Shown: one piece after another, positions 37,592 through 46,489 of the stretch | Layout of the letters: every line of letters starts with the position of its first letter | Position numbering within the stretch: position 1 is the first letter of the stretch | Source: Haloplanus sp. | GTDB taxonomy: Archaea > Halobacteriota > Halobacteria > Halobacteriales > Haloferacaceae | Direction: 5' to 3' | DNA: 63,944 nt | Assembly: GCF_028275055.1 (NCBI RefSeq) | Contig: NZ_JAQCNJ010000077.1 | Span: 1 to 63,944 of the forward strand | Notes under the pieces: generated by a model | What the model was told of the DNA's origin: nothing | Database searches by the model: none | The model's input: only the letters and a program-made list of their open reading frames with translations | Translations under genes and position numbers: made by a program

Positions 37592-38475
37592 TGTTGGGAT
37601 ATCCAGGCATGAACCACACCCTCCGTGACCGTGACCCGCCGGTTCGGTGTAACCGAAGCATGCGGAAAGCCACCTTCGAGGAACGAGGACTCTCGTACGC
37701 CTCGGAGCTTGCGCTTCAGAACATGCGGGACCTCCACACGGTGTTGGAGTGGAACACGGACAACGGGATCCGATTTTATCGGTGTCCGTCGAAGCTGGTG
37801 CCGTGGAACTCACAGTTCGAACTCGAAGCGCTCCCGGACTACGAGGCCCTCCGAGAGGCCGCACGCCGTTGCGGGGCGGTGATCGAAGACCACGACATGC
37901 GACTCACCTTTCATCCCGACTACTGGTGTCGGCTCGCCAGCGACGACGCGGAAACCCGGGCGTCTTCTATCACCGCCATCGAGTACCACGCCGATTGGTT
38001 CGAACTGCTGGGTCTCGATGCAACGCCGTACTACGGCATCAACGTCCACATCGGGGCGACCTACGGCGACAAGGAGGCGACAGCCGAGCGATTTCGGGCG
38101 GCCATCGACGACCTCTCCGTGCGTGCACGCAAGCACCTCACAGTCGAGAACGACGACACATCCGGGCTCTGGGGAGTGCCCGAACTCGTCGACGCCGTCG
38201 AGGGAACCGGCGTTCCGGTTCTGTTCGACTACCACCACCACTCTTTCACCGACCGGGAGTTGACATACCGGGAGGGCTTCGAACTGGCCGCCGAAACCTG
38301 GGGCGAGGTGCGGCCGGCGACACACTACTCCGAACCGGCGTGTCTTCGAAACGAGGCCACCAGACCACAGGCACACGCCGAATACGTCGCCGACCTGCCG
38401 GCGTGGCTCCGTCGGCGGTCGGACGTGGTAATCGAGGCCGGGGGCAAGGAAGACGCCGTGGCTCGGGTTCGCTGA
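37591..38475 (+). CDS. uvsE: UV damage endonuclease
   Basis: A 294-residue TIM-barrel UV endonuclease of the UvsE/UVDE family. The N-terminus MLGYPGMNHTLRDRD matches the family start. FYRCPSKLVPWNSQ, RLTFHPDYWCRL, NVHIGATYGDKEATAERF, LTVENDD, PVLFDYHHHSF and THYSEPACLRNEATRPQAHAEY carry the metal-binding His/Glu/Asp residues. It nicks next to UV photoproducts, starting repair independent of NER. Translation is probably coupled to the overlapping 30-codon ORF, and the photolyase gene follows 86 nt downstream. Confidence 0.95.
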   Translation: MLGYPGMNHTLRDRDPPVRCNRSMRKATFEERGLSYASELALQNMRDLHTVLEWNTDNGIRFYRCPSKLVPWNSQFELEALPDYEALREAARRCGAVIEDHDMRLTFHPDYWCRLASDDAETRASSITAIEYHADWFELLGLDATPYYGINVHIGATYGDKEATAERFRAAIDDLSVRARKHLTVENDDTSGLWGVPELVDAVEGTGVPVLFDYHHHSFTDRELTYREGFELAAETWGEVRPATHYSEPACLRNEATRPQAHAEYVADLPAWLRRRSDVVIEAGGKEDAVARVR

Positions 38476-38561
38476 CGAGGGGCCGGTCTCGGCCGGTTCG
38501 GGACGGACACGGGGTGGGGCGGACAGGAACTGTTTTTCTGGTGGAGGCGATACTGTCCACC

Positions 38562-40148
38562 GTGCCTTCCCCGCCGATACCGACCGTTCCGGCGGCGGAT
38601 GCCGTGTCCGCCCCGCCAGACGAGACGGGGTGTGTGCTCTGGCACCGTCGCAACCTTCGGATAACGGATCATCCGGCCCTCGCGTACGCCGCCCGCGAGT
38701 ACGACACGGTGATGCCGGTGTTCGTTTTCGACCCCGCGTTCTACGGGCCAGACGGACTCGCGTGCGATTCCCGCATTCAGGTGCTCCACGAGTCGCTTGC
38801 GAGCCTTCGGCGGCTCTACGAGGCGGTTGGGGGGTCGCTCGGGCTCGCACACGGCGATGCGGTGGCGGTTCTCGGCCGACTTCACGACGCCGGCTGGGAT
38901 GTCGTCGCCACCGCCGACCCGACGGCCGCGTACGGCGCGGAGCGAGACGACCGTGCCGCGAGTCGGTGCGACGCGACGTTCGTCGACGGTGACGGTCTCG
39001 TCAGGGGACAGAGTTGGACCCGTGAGAACTGGAGTGACCGCGTCGAGACGTGGCTTGAGGCCGACCCACCGACGTGGAACCCCGAGACGGTTGCTTTCGA
39101 ATCCCCCGGACAACAGGTTACCATCGATGCGGTTGCGGACGCATACGACGTGATGCCGACAAAATCGAACGTCCCGACCGGCGGTCGGGGTCCGGCGGTT
39201 CGAAAGCTACGAGCCTTTGTCGACCACGTCGAAGCCTACCCCAGTAACATTTCGGCCCCGACCGACGCCCGCACCGGGACGAGCCAGCTTTCGCCGTATC
39301 TGCGGTTCGGGTCGCTCTCGGTGCGGGAGGTGTACCGGTACGTTCAGGAACACGCCCCGGACGGTGCCGGCAAGGAGATGTTCGTCTCGCGGCTGTTCTG
39401 GAACAAACATTACCACCAGAAACTCGAGGACTGGAGCGGCTGGATGACCGAGGCGGTCAATCCGGTGCTGCGGGGGATTCGGTCGGAGAGCCACGACCCC
39501 GAGTTGGTCACGGCGTGGAAGCGTGGCGAAACGGGGTTTCCCATGGTGGATGCCTCGATGCGGTGTCTCACCGAAACCGGGTGGCTCAACTTCCGGATGC
39601 GCGCGATGTGTGCGAGTGTTTTTGCCGACCTTCTCCAGCAACCGTGGTGGATCGGCGCGGACTTCTACCATTACCATCTCGTCGACTCGGATCCGGCGAT
39701 CAACTACACCCAGTGGCAGTCACAGGCCGGCACCGTCGGGACGAACCTGATGCGGATCTACAATCCGATCAAGCAGGTCCGGGACAACGACCCTGACGGG
39801 ACGTTTATCAAGCGATACGTCCCCGAACTCCGCCCGCTGGCCGCCGAACACCTCGCTCGACCCGAGAAAACCCCGGTTCACGTCCAGGAGTCGTCGGGTG
39901 TCGTTATCGGTGACGACTATCCGTACCCGGTCGTCGAGTACGAGGCCGCTCGCAGGCGCGCCGTAAAAAAGTACGAACGACTCAAACCGGACGCCCTCGC
40001 GGCGCTGGAGGATCCCGAAATCGCCCGACGAGCGTCGCTATCCTCGCGGTCACAACCGTTGGAGGCCCCCGAGGAGACTCCCGAGTCGGGGGCCGACAAA
40101 CAGGTATCATTGACATCGTTTTCGGCGTCGGACGCGGACTCCGTCTGA
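38562..40148 (+). CDS. cryptochrome/photolyase family protein
   Basis: A 528-residue flavoprotein. The N-terminal Rossmann-like antenna domain starts at CVLWHRRNLRITDHPAL. The FAD-binding catalytic domain includes GTSQLSPYLRFGSLSVREVY, MFVSRLFWNKHYHQK, ETGFPMVDASMRCLTETGWLNFRMRAM and SDPAINYTQWQSQAGT. The DPAINYTQWQ form differs somewhat from classic CPD photolyases (DGDLAxNNxxWQWxAG), so CPD photolyase or cryptochrome-like function is open. GTG 38562 was chosen from a TATA-like TGTTTTTCT about 28 nt upstream; GTG 38541 is possible. It follows uvsE on the same strand. Confidence 0.88.
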   Translation: MPSPPIPTVPAADAVSAPPDETGCVLWHRRNLRITDHPALAYAAREYDTVMPVFVFDPAFYGPDGLACDSRIQVLHESLASLRRLYEAVGGSLGLAHGDAVAVLGRLHDAGWDVVATADPTAAYGAERDDRAASRCDATFVDGDGLVRGQSWTRENWSDRVETWLEADPPTWNPETVAFESPGQQVTIDAVADAYDVMPTKSNVPTGGRGPAVRKLRAFVDHVEAYPSNISAPTDARTGTSQLSPYLRFGSLSVREVYRYVQEHAPDGAGKEMFVSRLFWNKHYHQKLEDWSGWMTEAVNPVLRGIRSESHDPELVTAWKRGETGFPMVDASMRCLTETGWLNFRMRAMCASVFADLLQQPWWIGADFYHYHLVDSDPAINYTQWQSQAGTVGTNLMRIYNPIKQVRDNDPDGTFIKRYVPELRPLAAEHLARPEKTPVHVQESSGVVIGDDYPYPVVEYEAARRRAVKKYERLKPDALAALEDPEIARRASLSSRSQPLEAPEETPESGADKQVSLTSFSASDADSV

Positions 40149-40306
40149 GGCGGCCTCGTGGGATTCGGACGGTCCGAGCCAGCGGGGACGGGCACGGGAC
40201 GCCAACCGGGCGGCCACATGCGGGAGCGCGACCGGCACCCAAATCTACGTGGCCGAAGGCACCGGTGGCGGCGGACACACCGGGCCGGTGTGAACGTCGA
40301 CGACGA

Positions 40307-40972
40307 TCAGGCCGTCTCGGGACACGCATCACACCGGCAGTAGGTCGCACACACCGGGTTCGAGCAGTCCGGTGACTGCGCCGTACAGTACTCCTTGCCG
40401 TGTGTGATCATGAGCACGTGTAGCGAGTACTTCAGGTCGTCCGGGACGCGGTCGTTGAGAATCTCGTGTGCACGGTCGGTGGTCACGGCGGCGTCTATCA
40501 GCCCGAACCGCTTCGACAGCCGTTCGATGTGGGTGTCGACCGCAAACGTCGGCTTTTCGAACCCGAAATTCAAAACCACGTTTGCCGTTTTCGGGCCGAT
40601 GCCTTTGATGTCGGTGAGCCACGCCTGTGCGTCGTCGGTCGACAGTTTCTCGAGAAAGGCGAGGCTGTACTCTCCGCCCGTGTGTTCACGCGTTTTCGCT
40701 AGCACCCGCTGGATCCGGGCGGCCTTCCGGTTTTTGAGTCCAGCAACGGCGATGGTCTCCGCGAGTTCGTCGTGAGCCGCCGTCTCGATGGACCGGTAGT
40801 CCGGGTACGAATCGAACAGGTCCTCGGCGGCCTGTGCGGTCTGTTCGTCCGCGACGTTCTGGCTGAGCACGGTCGTGAGCAGTTGTCTGACACCGTCTCT
40901 GACGTGTGCGCGGTTTGGCTGTCCGTGGAGTTCGATGAGGGCTCGGTGTAACGCTCTAATGTCGTCAGCCAC
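40307..40972 (-). CDS. nth: endonuclease III
   Basis: A 221-residue base-excision DNA glycosylase/AP lyase. The helix-hairpin-helix DIKGIGPKTANVVLNFGF contains the catalytic Lys (residue 128), and the catalytic Asp146 follows in FAVDTHIERLSKR. The C-terminal cysteine cluster for the 4Fe-4S is present but with unusual spacing (C196-X6-C203-X4-C208-X3-C212, plus C214 and C217). GTG 40972 was chosen because a minus-strand TATA-like TTTGTATAC lies about 26 nt upstream. It reads convergent to the photolyase gene. Confidence 0.93.
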   Translation of the reverse strand: MADDIRALHRALIELHGQPNRAHVRDGVRQLLTTVLSQNVADEQTAQAAEDLFDSYPDYRSIETAAHDELAETIAVAGLKNRKAARIQRVLAKTREHTGGEYSLAFLEKLSTDDAQAWLTDIKGIGPKTANVVLNFGFEKPTFAVDTHIERLSKRFGLIDAAVTTDRAHEILNDRVPDDLKYSLHVLMITHGKEYCTAQSPDCSNPVCATYCRCDACPETA

Positions 40973-41215
40973 ACCGGTTTGTGGGGCCGGCGTATACAAA
41001 AGGGCCGCGTGCGGTGGGCCGTTTCGAGTGTGTCGTGTCGTCTCGGCCGACGGCCATCGAGAGAACGTCTCGTCCGACAGAGGCGAGAACGCTCGAGAAC
41101 AACGCCGACGGCGGCTATCGGTCCCTTAGACGGCGTCGATCCGTGAGGCGTTTTCTCGGTAGGCTACGTCGGGTGTGGTGGTGAGGCATTTGTGTGCTTG
41201 GTGCGAACGCGTCGT

Positions 41216-42793
41216 ATGGATCAGCCAATCGTCGGGGACCCCCCGACATACACGATAGCCGAGAACGAGGTGCCGTGGATCCTCGGGACACAGCTCACCA
41301 CGAGGTCGGGGCCACTCGCTCGTGCGCCGGAGGGATCGCAGGTGCTGATGATCGAGGCACACGACTTCGCGCGGCGCATGCCGTACCATCACCACAAACT
41401 CACGCTGGTGTTTGCCGGGATGCGCCGGTTCCGAGACCGGCTCCGCCGAGAGGGGTACGACGTGACGTACATCAAGACCGACCGATTCGGAGCGGGCCTC
41501 GCAGAGTTTTTTGCCGGCAATCCTGAGACGACGCTCGTTTCGATGCGGTCGCCGAGTTACCGTTCCGCGGAACGGTTTCGCGAACTGATCGGGGAGGCAG
41601 GGGGTGACGTACGGTTCGTCGACAACGAACTGTTCGTTAGCACCCGAGCGGCGTTCGACGGGTGGGCGGATGCCGATCCGTCCGAGACGACCGAATCGTT
41701 CAGACACGAGCAGTTCTATCGCTGGATGCGCCGCGAGAGCGGCGTCCTGATGACCGGCGACGACCCGGTCGGCGGCGAGTGGAACTACGACGACGAGAAC
41801 CAGGAGTTTCCGCCGGACGACTGGGACGCTCCACCGGTGTTGGACCACGACTACGCCGACACCACCGTCGAGACGGCGGCGTGGGTTACAGAGGAGTTCG
41901 ATACGTGGGGCGGCACCGAGATGAGCGAGTTCCCGTGGCCGATCACCCGACGACAGGCCTGCCGACAGCTTGAACACTTTATTACCGAGCGGCTCCCGGA
42001 GTTCGGGCCGTACCAGGACGCAATGCGGAGCGAGGAGTGGGCGATGTCGCACGCGCTGATCGGGGCCGCGATCAACCTCGGACTGCTCCACCCTGTGGAG
42101 GTTATCCAGCAAATCGAGACGGCCCACGAACGGGATGGGGTCGCGCTTAATTCCGTCGAGGGGTCGATCCGACAGCTTCTGGGCTGGCGGGAGTTCATGC
42201 GTCACGTCTACCGGCACGCGATGCCGGAACTGACGACGACGAACCAACTCGACGCCACACACGAGCTTCCGGACCTGTACTGGACCGGCGACACCGACAT
42301 GGAGTGTTTATCCGAGACCGTCGACGATGTCCACACCCGGGGCTACTCACACCACATCCAACGGCTGATGGTGTTGGCCAATTTCGCGACGCTGTGGGGT
42401 GTCGAGCCGACCGAACTCAACGACTGGTTCCACGCGACGTACGTCGACGCCTACCACTGGGTGACGACGCCCAACGTCGTCGAAATGGGTCAGTACGGCC
42501 ACGGTGTCTTTGCGACGAAGCCGTACGTCTCCTCTGCCAACTACATCGATCGCATGTCGGACTACTGTAGCGACTGTCACTACTTCAAGACCAAAGACAC
42601 CGGCGACCGGGCCTGTCCGTTCAACGCGTTGTACTGGGACTTTCTCGACCGCAACGAGGAGCTTCTTCGTTCGAATCATCGGATGGGGCTGATGTACAGC
42701 CACGTCGACAACAAGCAGGAGTCCGGTGATATGGACGACATCCGGGACCGTGTTACCGATCTCCGCGAGATGGCCGCGGACGGCGACCTCTGA
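41216..42793 (+). CDS. Fe-S bacterial cryptochrome/photolyase-like protein (PhrB-type)
   Basis: A 525-residue protein. The N-terminal part (PWILGTQLTTRSGPL, then MIEAHDFARRMPYHHHKLTLVFAGMRRF) and the FAD domain (LNSVEGSIRQLLGWREFMRHVY, then HIQRLMVLANFATLWGVEP, WVTTPNVVEMGQYGHGVFATKPYVSSANYI) match the FeS-BCP group that includes (6-4) photolyase PhrB. The C-terminal DYCSDCHYF...RACPFN supplies C-X2-C-X12-C, with a further Cys upstream for a 4Fe-4S cluster. Likely role: repair of (6-4) photoproducts or light sensing. It is divergent from nth. Confidence 0.92.
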   Translation: MDQPIVGDPPTYTIAENEVPWILGTQLTTRSGPLARAPEGSQVLMIEAHDFARRMPYHHHKLTLVFAGMRRFRDRLRREGYDVTYIKTDRFGAGLAEFFAGNPETTLVSMRSPSYRSAERFRELIGEAGGDVRFVDNELFVSTRAAFDGWADADPSETTESFRHEQFYRWMRRESGVLMTGDDPVGGEWNYDDENQEFPPDDWDAPPVLDHDYADTTVETAAWVTEEFDTWGGTEMSEFPWPITRRQACRQLEHFITERLPEFGPYQDAMRSEEWAMSHALIGAAINLGLLHPVEVIQQIETAHERDGVALNSVEGSIRQLLGWREFMRHVYRHAMPELTTTNQLDATHELPDLYWTGDTDMECLSETVDDVHTRGYSHHIQRLMVLANFATLWGVEPTELNDWFHATYVDAYHWVTTPNVVEMGQYGHGVFATKPYVSSANYIDRMSDYCSDCHYFKTKDTGDRACPFNALYWDFLDRNEELLRSNHRMGLMYSHVDNKQESGDMDDIRDRVTDLREMAADGDL

Positions 42794-42991
42794 TACGGTC
42801 CACGTGAGTCATCAGCGAGAGGTTTCGCCGGGAGGTCCGATGACCCGGGTGGCTGGGAGCGGGACCGACCTCTGAGCGACGGCGTCGGTGACTGACGTTC
42901 GCCGAACCCGACAGCGGGCCGATCGGAGACCGACGGGATCGAGAAGTCGGGAGCGGGTCGTCCCCGGGACTGCATACCGACCACGAACCGG

Positions 42992-43429
42992 CTACCCGTA
43001 GGTGCCGTGTGCGGCGCGTGTGTACTCGTCTGCCGTTGTCTCGTACCGGTAGACCGTGTACTCTGCCGGTGCCTGTGTGTACGTGTGTGACTGGAGAACG
43101 ATACCGGTATGTGCGTCGGTCGTCTCCCTGAGGACACGACCGACAACGGCACTCCCGGCGATGCCGGCGTACTGCAGCATTGCGGGTGCCGTGGCACCGA
43201 CGGCATCGAGCAGATCGTGGGTGAGATACGGAAGCCATCCGTCCCCGGACGTCGTCGCCGGCCGTGTCCGTGCCCAGTCATCCGCGTCGGAAAACCGGAG
43301 TTCGGTCGGTCGACTCACGTCCGGAGCGAGTCCCAACTCCAGAAACGACGATTCGGCGTCCTCGATAAAGTCGATGAGTTCGTCGGCGTCCGTCGATAGA
43401 ACGTGAACGTACGTCTTCGAAAGGGGCAT
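42992..43429 (-). CDS. hypothetical protein
   Basis: A 145-residue soluble protein (MPLSKTYVHVLSTDADELID, then FIEDAESSFLELGLAPDVS). The sequence is acidic and has a balanced helix/strand composition, so it is probably real. No motif or family is recognised. ATG 43429 is the first start after the non-coding upstream stretch. Confidence 0.6.
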   Translation of the reverse strand: MPLSKTYVHVLSTDADELIDFIEDAESSFLELGLAPDVSRPTELRFSDADDWARTRPATTSGDGWLPYLTHDLLDAVGATAPAMLQYAGIAGSAVVGRVLRETTDAHTGIVLQSHTYTQAPAEYTVYRYETTADEYTRAAHGTYG

Positions 43430-43836
43430 GACGAAACATAGCGGCCGACGGACAAGTATCGCCCGTCCGTGACGGGGAACGGTGGCCCTACCCGTCCGCG
43501 GCCGGCCGGGCGTCAGTCCCCCGTCCAGTCCGTGGATGAGACGTTCGACCACGACCGTCAGCCGATTCCAAGGCGTGTCCGTCGCGTCCAAAACCTCACG
43601 AACCGGCCGACCGACGGGGAAGAAGCCACCCACCCGACGGCGAAGACGGTTCGGGCAGTCGAGACGGAGCTACCCGGCGGTTCTCTGGCGAAAGCGGATC
43701 AGAGACGGCGTAGGCCCGTCGAGAGTGGTAGGCACGGCTCGGCGTCGAGGGGGGTGTTGGGTCGGGGTCGGAGAGGTGGCGTGCGTGTGCCGGTGTCGCT
43801 TCCTGCGACCGGTCCGTGGGTGGAACAACGCGGCGC
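43430..43836. other. intergenic region
   Basis: About 400 nt. Only Arg/Pro-rich chance frames are present. Confidence 0.45.
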
Positions 43837-44130
43837 TCAGTCCGGGTCGAGGGTGTCGTAGCGGTCCGGGTGAGTGCTGACACGGTCCGACCACGACGTC
43901 TCCGGAGGCGGGAGTACGGTTATGACTGTACGGACCCCGGCGTCGTCCGCGACAGCCACGGCGTGTCCGTGGTCGTCGATGATGATGAGTTTCGATTCGT
44001 GTTTCCGGTCGAAAAGGTCCCCGTCGGCGTCGCGGATGAATCGGCGGAATCGGGCGACGTTTCGGATGCCGAACTGCTTCAGCCGTCCGGCCCCATGGGC
44101 AGAAATCTCCACCGTGATGGCATCGCGCAT
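43837..44130 (-). CDS. conserved hypothetical protein
   Basis: A 97-residue protein, MRDAITVEISAHGAGRLKQFG, then a basic helix and KLIIIDDHGHAVAVADDAGVRTVITVLPPP. The composition and strand pattern (a small alpha-beta fold with HGHAVAV and VRTVITVLPP) are reminiscent of RelE/BrnT-type toxins, but no partner antitoxin is next to it and I do not claim that role. The gene is divergent from the one at 44313. Confidence 0.6.
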   Translation of the reverse strand: MRDAITVEISAHGAGRLKQFGIRNVARFRRFIRDADGDLFDRKHESKLIIIDDHGHAVAVADDAGVRTVITVLPPPETSWSDRVSTHPDRYDTLDPD

Positions 44131-44312
44131 GCGCGTCGGCGTTGGTTCTCTGTGGACATATCCGTCTCGGCGAACCGGGGGGCGGCCGAACGACCCGTTC
44201 TCTACCCCCGACAAACGGCGGAGCCGCCTCCGGGCGAGAGTCCCTCGATCGGACCGAGTCGACAGCCACAACTCCGTGGGACGAGTATCCCGTTTGGGGA
44301 CAGAGACGGATC

Positions 44313-44681
44313 ATGTTGCTCATCTGTGGGCTGGCCGGCGGCACCGGAACGACGGGAACGCTGTACGAACCGGACGAGAGCCCGCCGTCGTACGACGGCG
44401 CGCCGACGGTCGATGCTCCCTACGTGTGGGTGTGTGACGCGTTCTATCAGGTGGAGTCCGGCGGACAACGACTCGAAACCGACCGGGGGACGATACGGGT
44501 CGCCTTCGAGCGACCGACGGTGCGTGGATTCGAGAAACGCAAGCGGGCGGTCGCCGCTGCCAAGTCACACATCCGCGACCAGTTCTCTCGCATCGGGGTA
44601 CGGGCCGACCCCGACTTCCACGTCGACACACCGGGGGCGGCTGGACACGTTCCGACCGCGTCTCGGTCGGACGAGTCCTGA
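44313..44681 (+). CDS. conserved haloarchaeal protein (possibly DUF7113)
   Basis: A 122-residue protein. LLICGLAGGTGTTGTLYEPDESPPSYDGAP, then APYVWVCDAFYQVESGGQ, then AFERPTVRGFEKRKRAVAAAKSHI. The order of motifs is one I recognise from a small haloarchaeal family of unknown function. It shares an upstream region of about 180 nt with the divergent gene at 44130. Confidence 0.65.
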   Translation: MLLICGLAGGTGTTGTLYEPDESPPSYDGAPTVDAPYVWVCDAFYQVESGGQRLETDRGTIRVAFERPTVRGFEKRKRAVAAAKSHIRDQFSRIGVRADPDFHVDTPGAAGHVPTASRSDES

Positions 44682-45000
44682 TCCCGTCCTCCCGGTCGCC
44701 CCCGTGGCGGCCGGCCTGTCACCGCACAGCGCGGTCACCGCCAATCTGCCGAGCCATCACACCCGGTGTCCCGGACAACACACGACACGGATTTCCGGGT
44801 CGACAGGCGCGGGTGAGCAGTCGGTAGCCCTGTCCACAGACGACTCCGGTGGTGGTTCGTGCCGGACGCGGTGTGCTATTACAGGTTCCACCGGGGTGAG
44901 CGAAGCACCGAATCCGAATCGGAAAGTCAAGCGACCGGTGATCGTGGCAGATTCAGCGTCGTGCCCCGGTGGCGTTATCGACGGCTCCACCGCTCGTCTG
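44682..45000. other. intergenic region
   Basis: About 320 nt left of the transposon remnant. No gene recognised. A minus-strand frame spanning 44757-45137 crosses into the element and looks like chance. Confidence 0.4.
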
Positions 45001-45270
45001 ACATCCTCCCACGACTGAAGTCGCGGGGTTCCACGGTCACAGACCGTGCCCCGACTTCGGAAGGTTCCCCACTCGCGTCGTTCGGTGGGGTTGTGGGCCG
45101 TGCCAGTACGGCCCCCGACTCGGATAGCGGGCTTCATTTACCGCCCCGCTGGCGTGCATATCCTTACCCGAGACTCGGTAGCACAACCGACGATATGAAC
45201 CGGCGTAGTTGTTTCGGTTGTTGTCGGATTCATCCCACGGCTGAAGCCGTGGGCTTTCTCCTTGAACCGC
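45001..45270 (+). mobile_element. IS200/IS605 (IS1341)-type remnant or MITE without transposase
   Basis: Two similar hairpins in direct orientation bound the segment: CCCACGACTGAAGTCGCGGG (45008-45027, preceded by ACATCCT) and CCCACGGCTGAAGCCGTGGG (45234-45253, preceded by TCAT and followed by CTTTCTCCTTGA). Hairpins of this form with a CATCC prefix are the subterminal structures of IS200/IS605-family ends and TnpB-associated RNA ends in haloarchaea. No tnpA or tnpB frame is inside, so this is a solo-end or MITE-like remnant. It ends about 70 nt before the promoter of the next gene. Confidence 0.6.
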
Positions 45271-45370
45271 TGTAACTCACCGCGTGGGTGCGGGATTGAC
45301 CCCTACGACGGTCATGGGGTTGTCTGCTGTTATGACCAACTTATATTACTCTGTAATACGGAGTTCGAAT

Positions 45371-46273
45371 ATGGACACAATCACGCTGGGACTCGAGTGG
45401 TTTCTCAATCCGGACCACATTCCGTTCGTTGTCGCGGACGAGCGTGGCTACTACGAGGATGTGGGGTTGGAACTCGACATCTGGGAGCCGCCAGAACACT
45501 ACGACACGTTGGAGATGCTGGCCGAAGATGAACTCGACTACGCCATCACCGAGCCGATTCACCTGGTGCCCGAGCGCTCGGAGGGCGTCCCTGTCACGGG
45601 CATCGCGACCTTTCTGCACACTCGGGGTGGGATCCAGTATCCGACCGATCGTGGGTGGGAGTCACCGGCCGATCTTACGCCTGGTGTCCGACTCAACTAT
45701 CCCGGAGCGCCGGGTCCCGGCGGTCGGAAGATGGTCGCGTACATGGCTCGACAAGCAGGTGGCGACCTGACGGCCGATGCGATCGAGCCGATCGACAACG
45801 GCTTCTACCACACCGATGCGTTGATGACTGACGACGCCGATATCGCCTTTCTCGCGTTTTACAACTTCGAGATCGTCGAGAGTCGTCACCGTGGCTTCGA
45901 TGCTGCCCTGTGGGAACTTGCTGACTACGGGGTTCCCGACTTCAATCAACTCATTCTCACCGCCGCCGATAGGAAAATCGAGAACAACACCGACGAGGTG
46001 CAGCGGTTCGTCGACGCTACACAACGCGGTGTCGAGGACACTGTCGAGAACAGCGAAACGGCAGTGGACCTGTTTTTCGAGCGATATCCCGGGCTTCGGG
46101 ACGAGAACCCGGATCTGATGGACAAGACCGCAGCGGCGACGTGTAACTGCTTCACACCCGACCTCTCACAGGACATCGGAATGTACCGGGATCTCGTGAC
46201 ATTCTGTGAGGAGCTAACTCTCTCGGAGGAGGCTGTTGAGGTCGATGTCCTCGCCGATGAACGGTTCGTCTGA
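45371..46273 (+). CDS. NMT1/THI5-like (thiamine-pyrimidine type) substrate-binding fold protein, no signal peptide
   Basis: A 300-residue protein of the NMT1/THI5 family: LGLEWFLNPDHIPFVVADERGYY, then LDYAITEPIHLV, LNYPGAPGPGGRKMV and IDNGFYHTDALM. There is no signal peptide or lipobox, and no ABC permease or ATPase is adjacent. Near residue 260 it carries ATCNCFTPDL, a Cys pair reminiscent of the Cys-rich motif of eukaryotic Thi5. It may therefore be a cytoplasmic HMP-pyrimidine synthase-like enzyme or a binding protein, rather than a transporter subunit. The TATA CTTATATTA about 28 nt upstream makes it leaderless. Confidence 0.8.
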   Translation: MDTITLGLEWFLNPDHIPFVVADERGYYEDVGLELDIWEPPEHYDTLEMLAEDELDYAITEPIHLVPERSEGVPVTGIATFLHTRGGIQYPTDRGWESPADLTPGVRLNYPGAPGPGGRKMVAYMARQAGGDLTADAIEPIDNGFYHTDALMTDDADIAFLAFYNFEIVESRHRGFDAALWELADYGVPDFNQLILTAADRKIENNTDEVQRFVDATQRGVEDTVENSETAVDLFFERYPGLRDENPDLMDKTAAATCNCFTPDLSQDIGMYRDLVTFCEELTLSEEAVEVDVLADERFV

Positions 46274-46489
46274 TAACTGCCGTGTCGTACCGATACGATC
46301 GAGACACGGTTCGATCCGATGACACCACTCGCACAACCCTCGCAATCAGCCGCTCGCGACGGGTGTCCGTGCGGCGGTGGGGGTACTACGGCCGGCGGCG
46401 CTCACCGGACACCGGCACTGATCGTGTTCCCGACCGGTCGGCGGGCGACGAAGTGATAAAACGGTTCGAGTCCGTATCCAAACCACAAT

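Noticed and set aside
43837-44681. Divergent small genes as a toxin-antitoxin pair
   Set aside because: Toxin-antitoxin genes are normally colinear and overlapping; these are divergent and the second does not look like an antitoxin.
44757-45137. Minus-strand frame of 126 codons crossing the transposon remnant
   Set aside because: It runs through the element hairpin and has no transposase motif; a chance frame.
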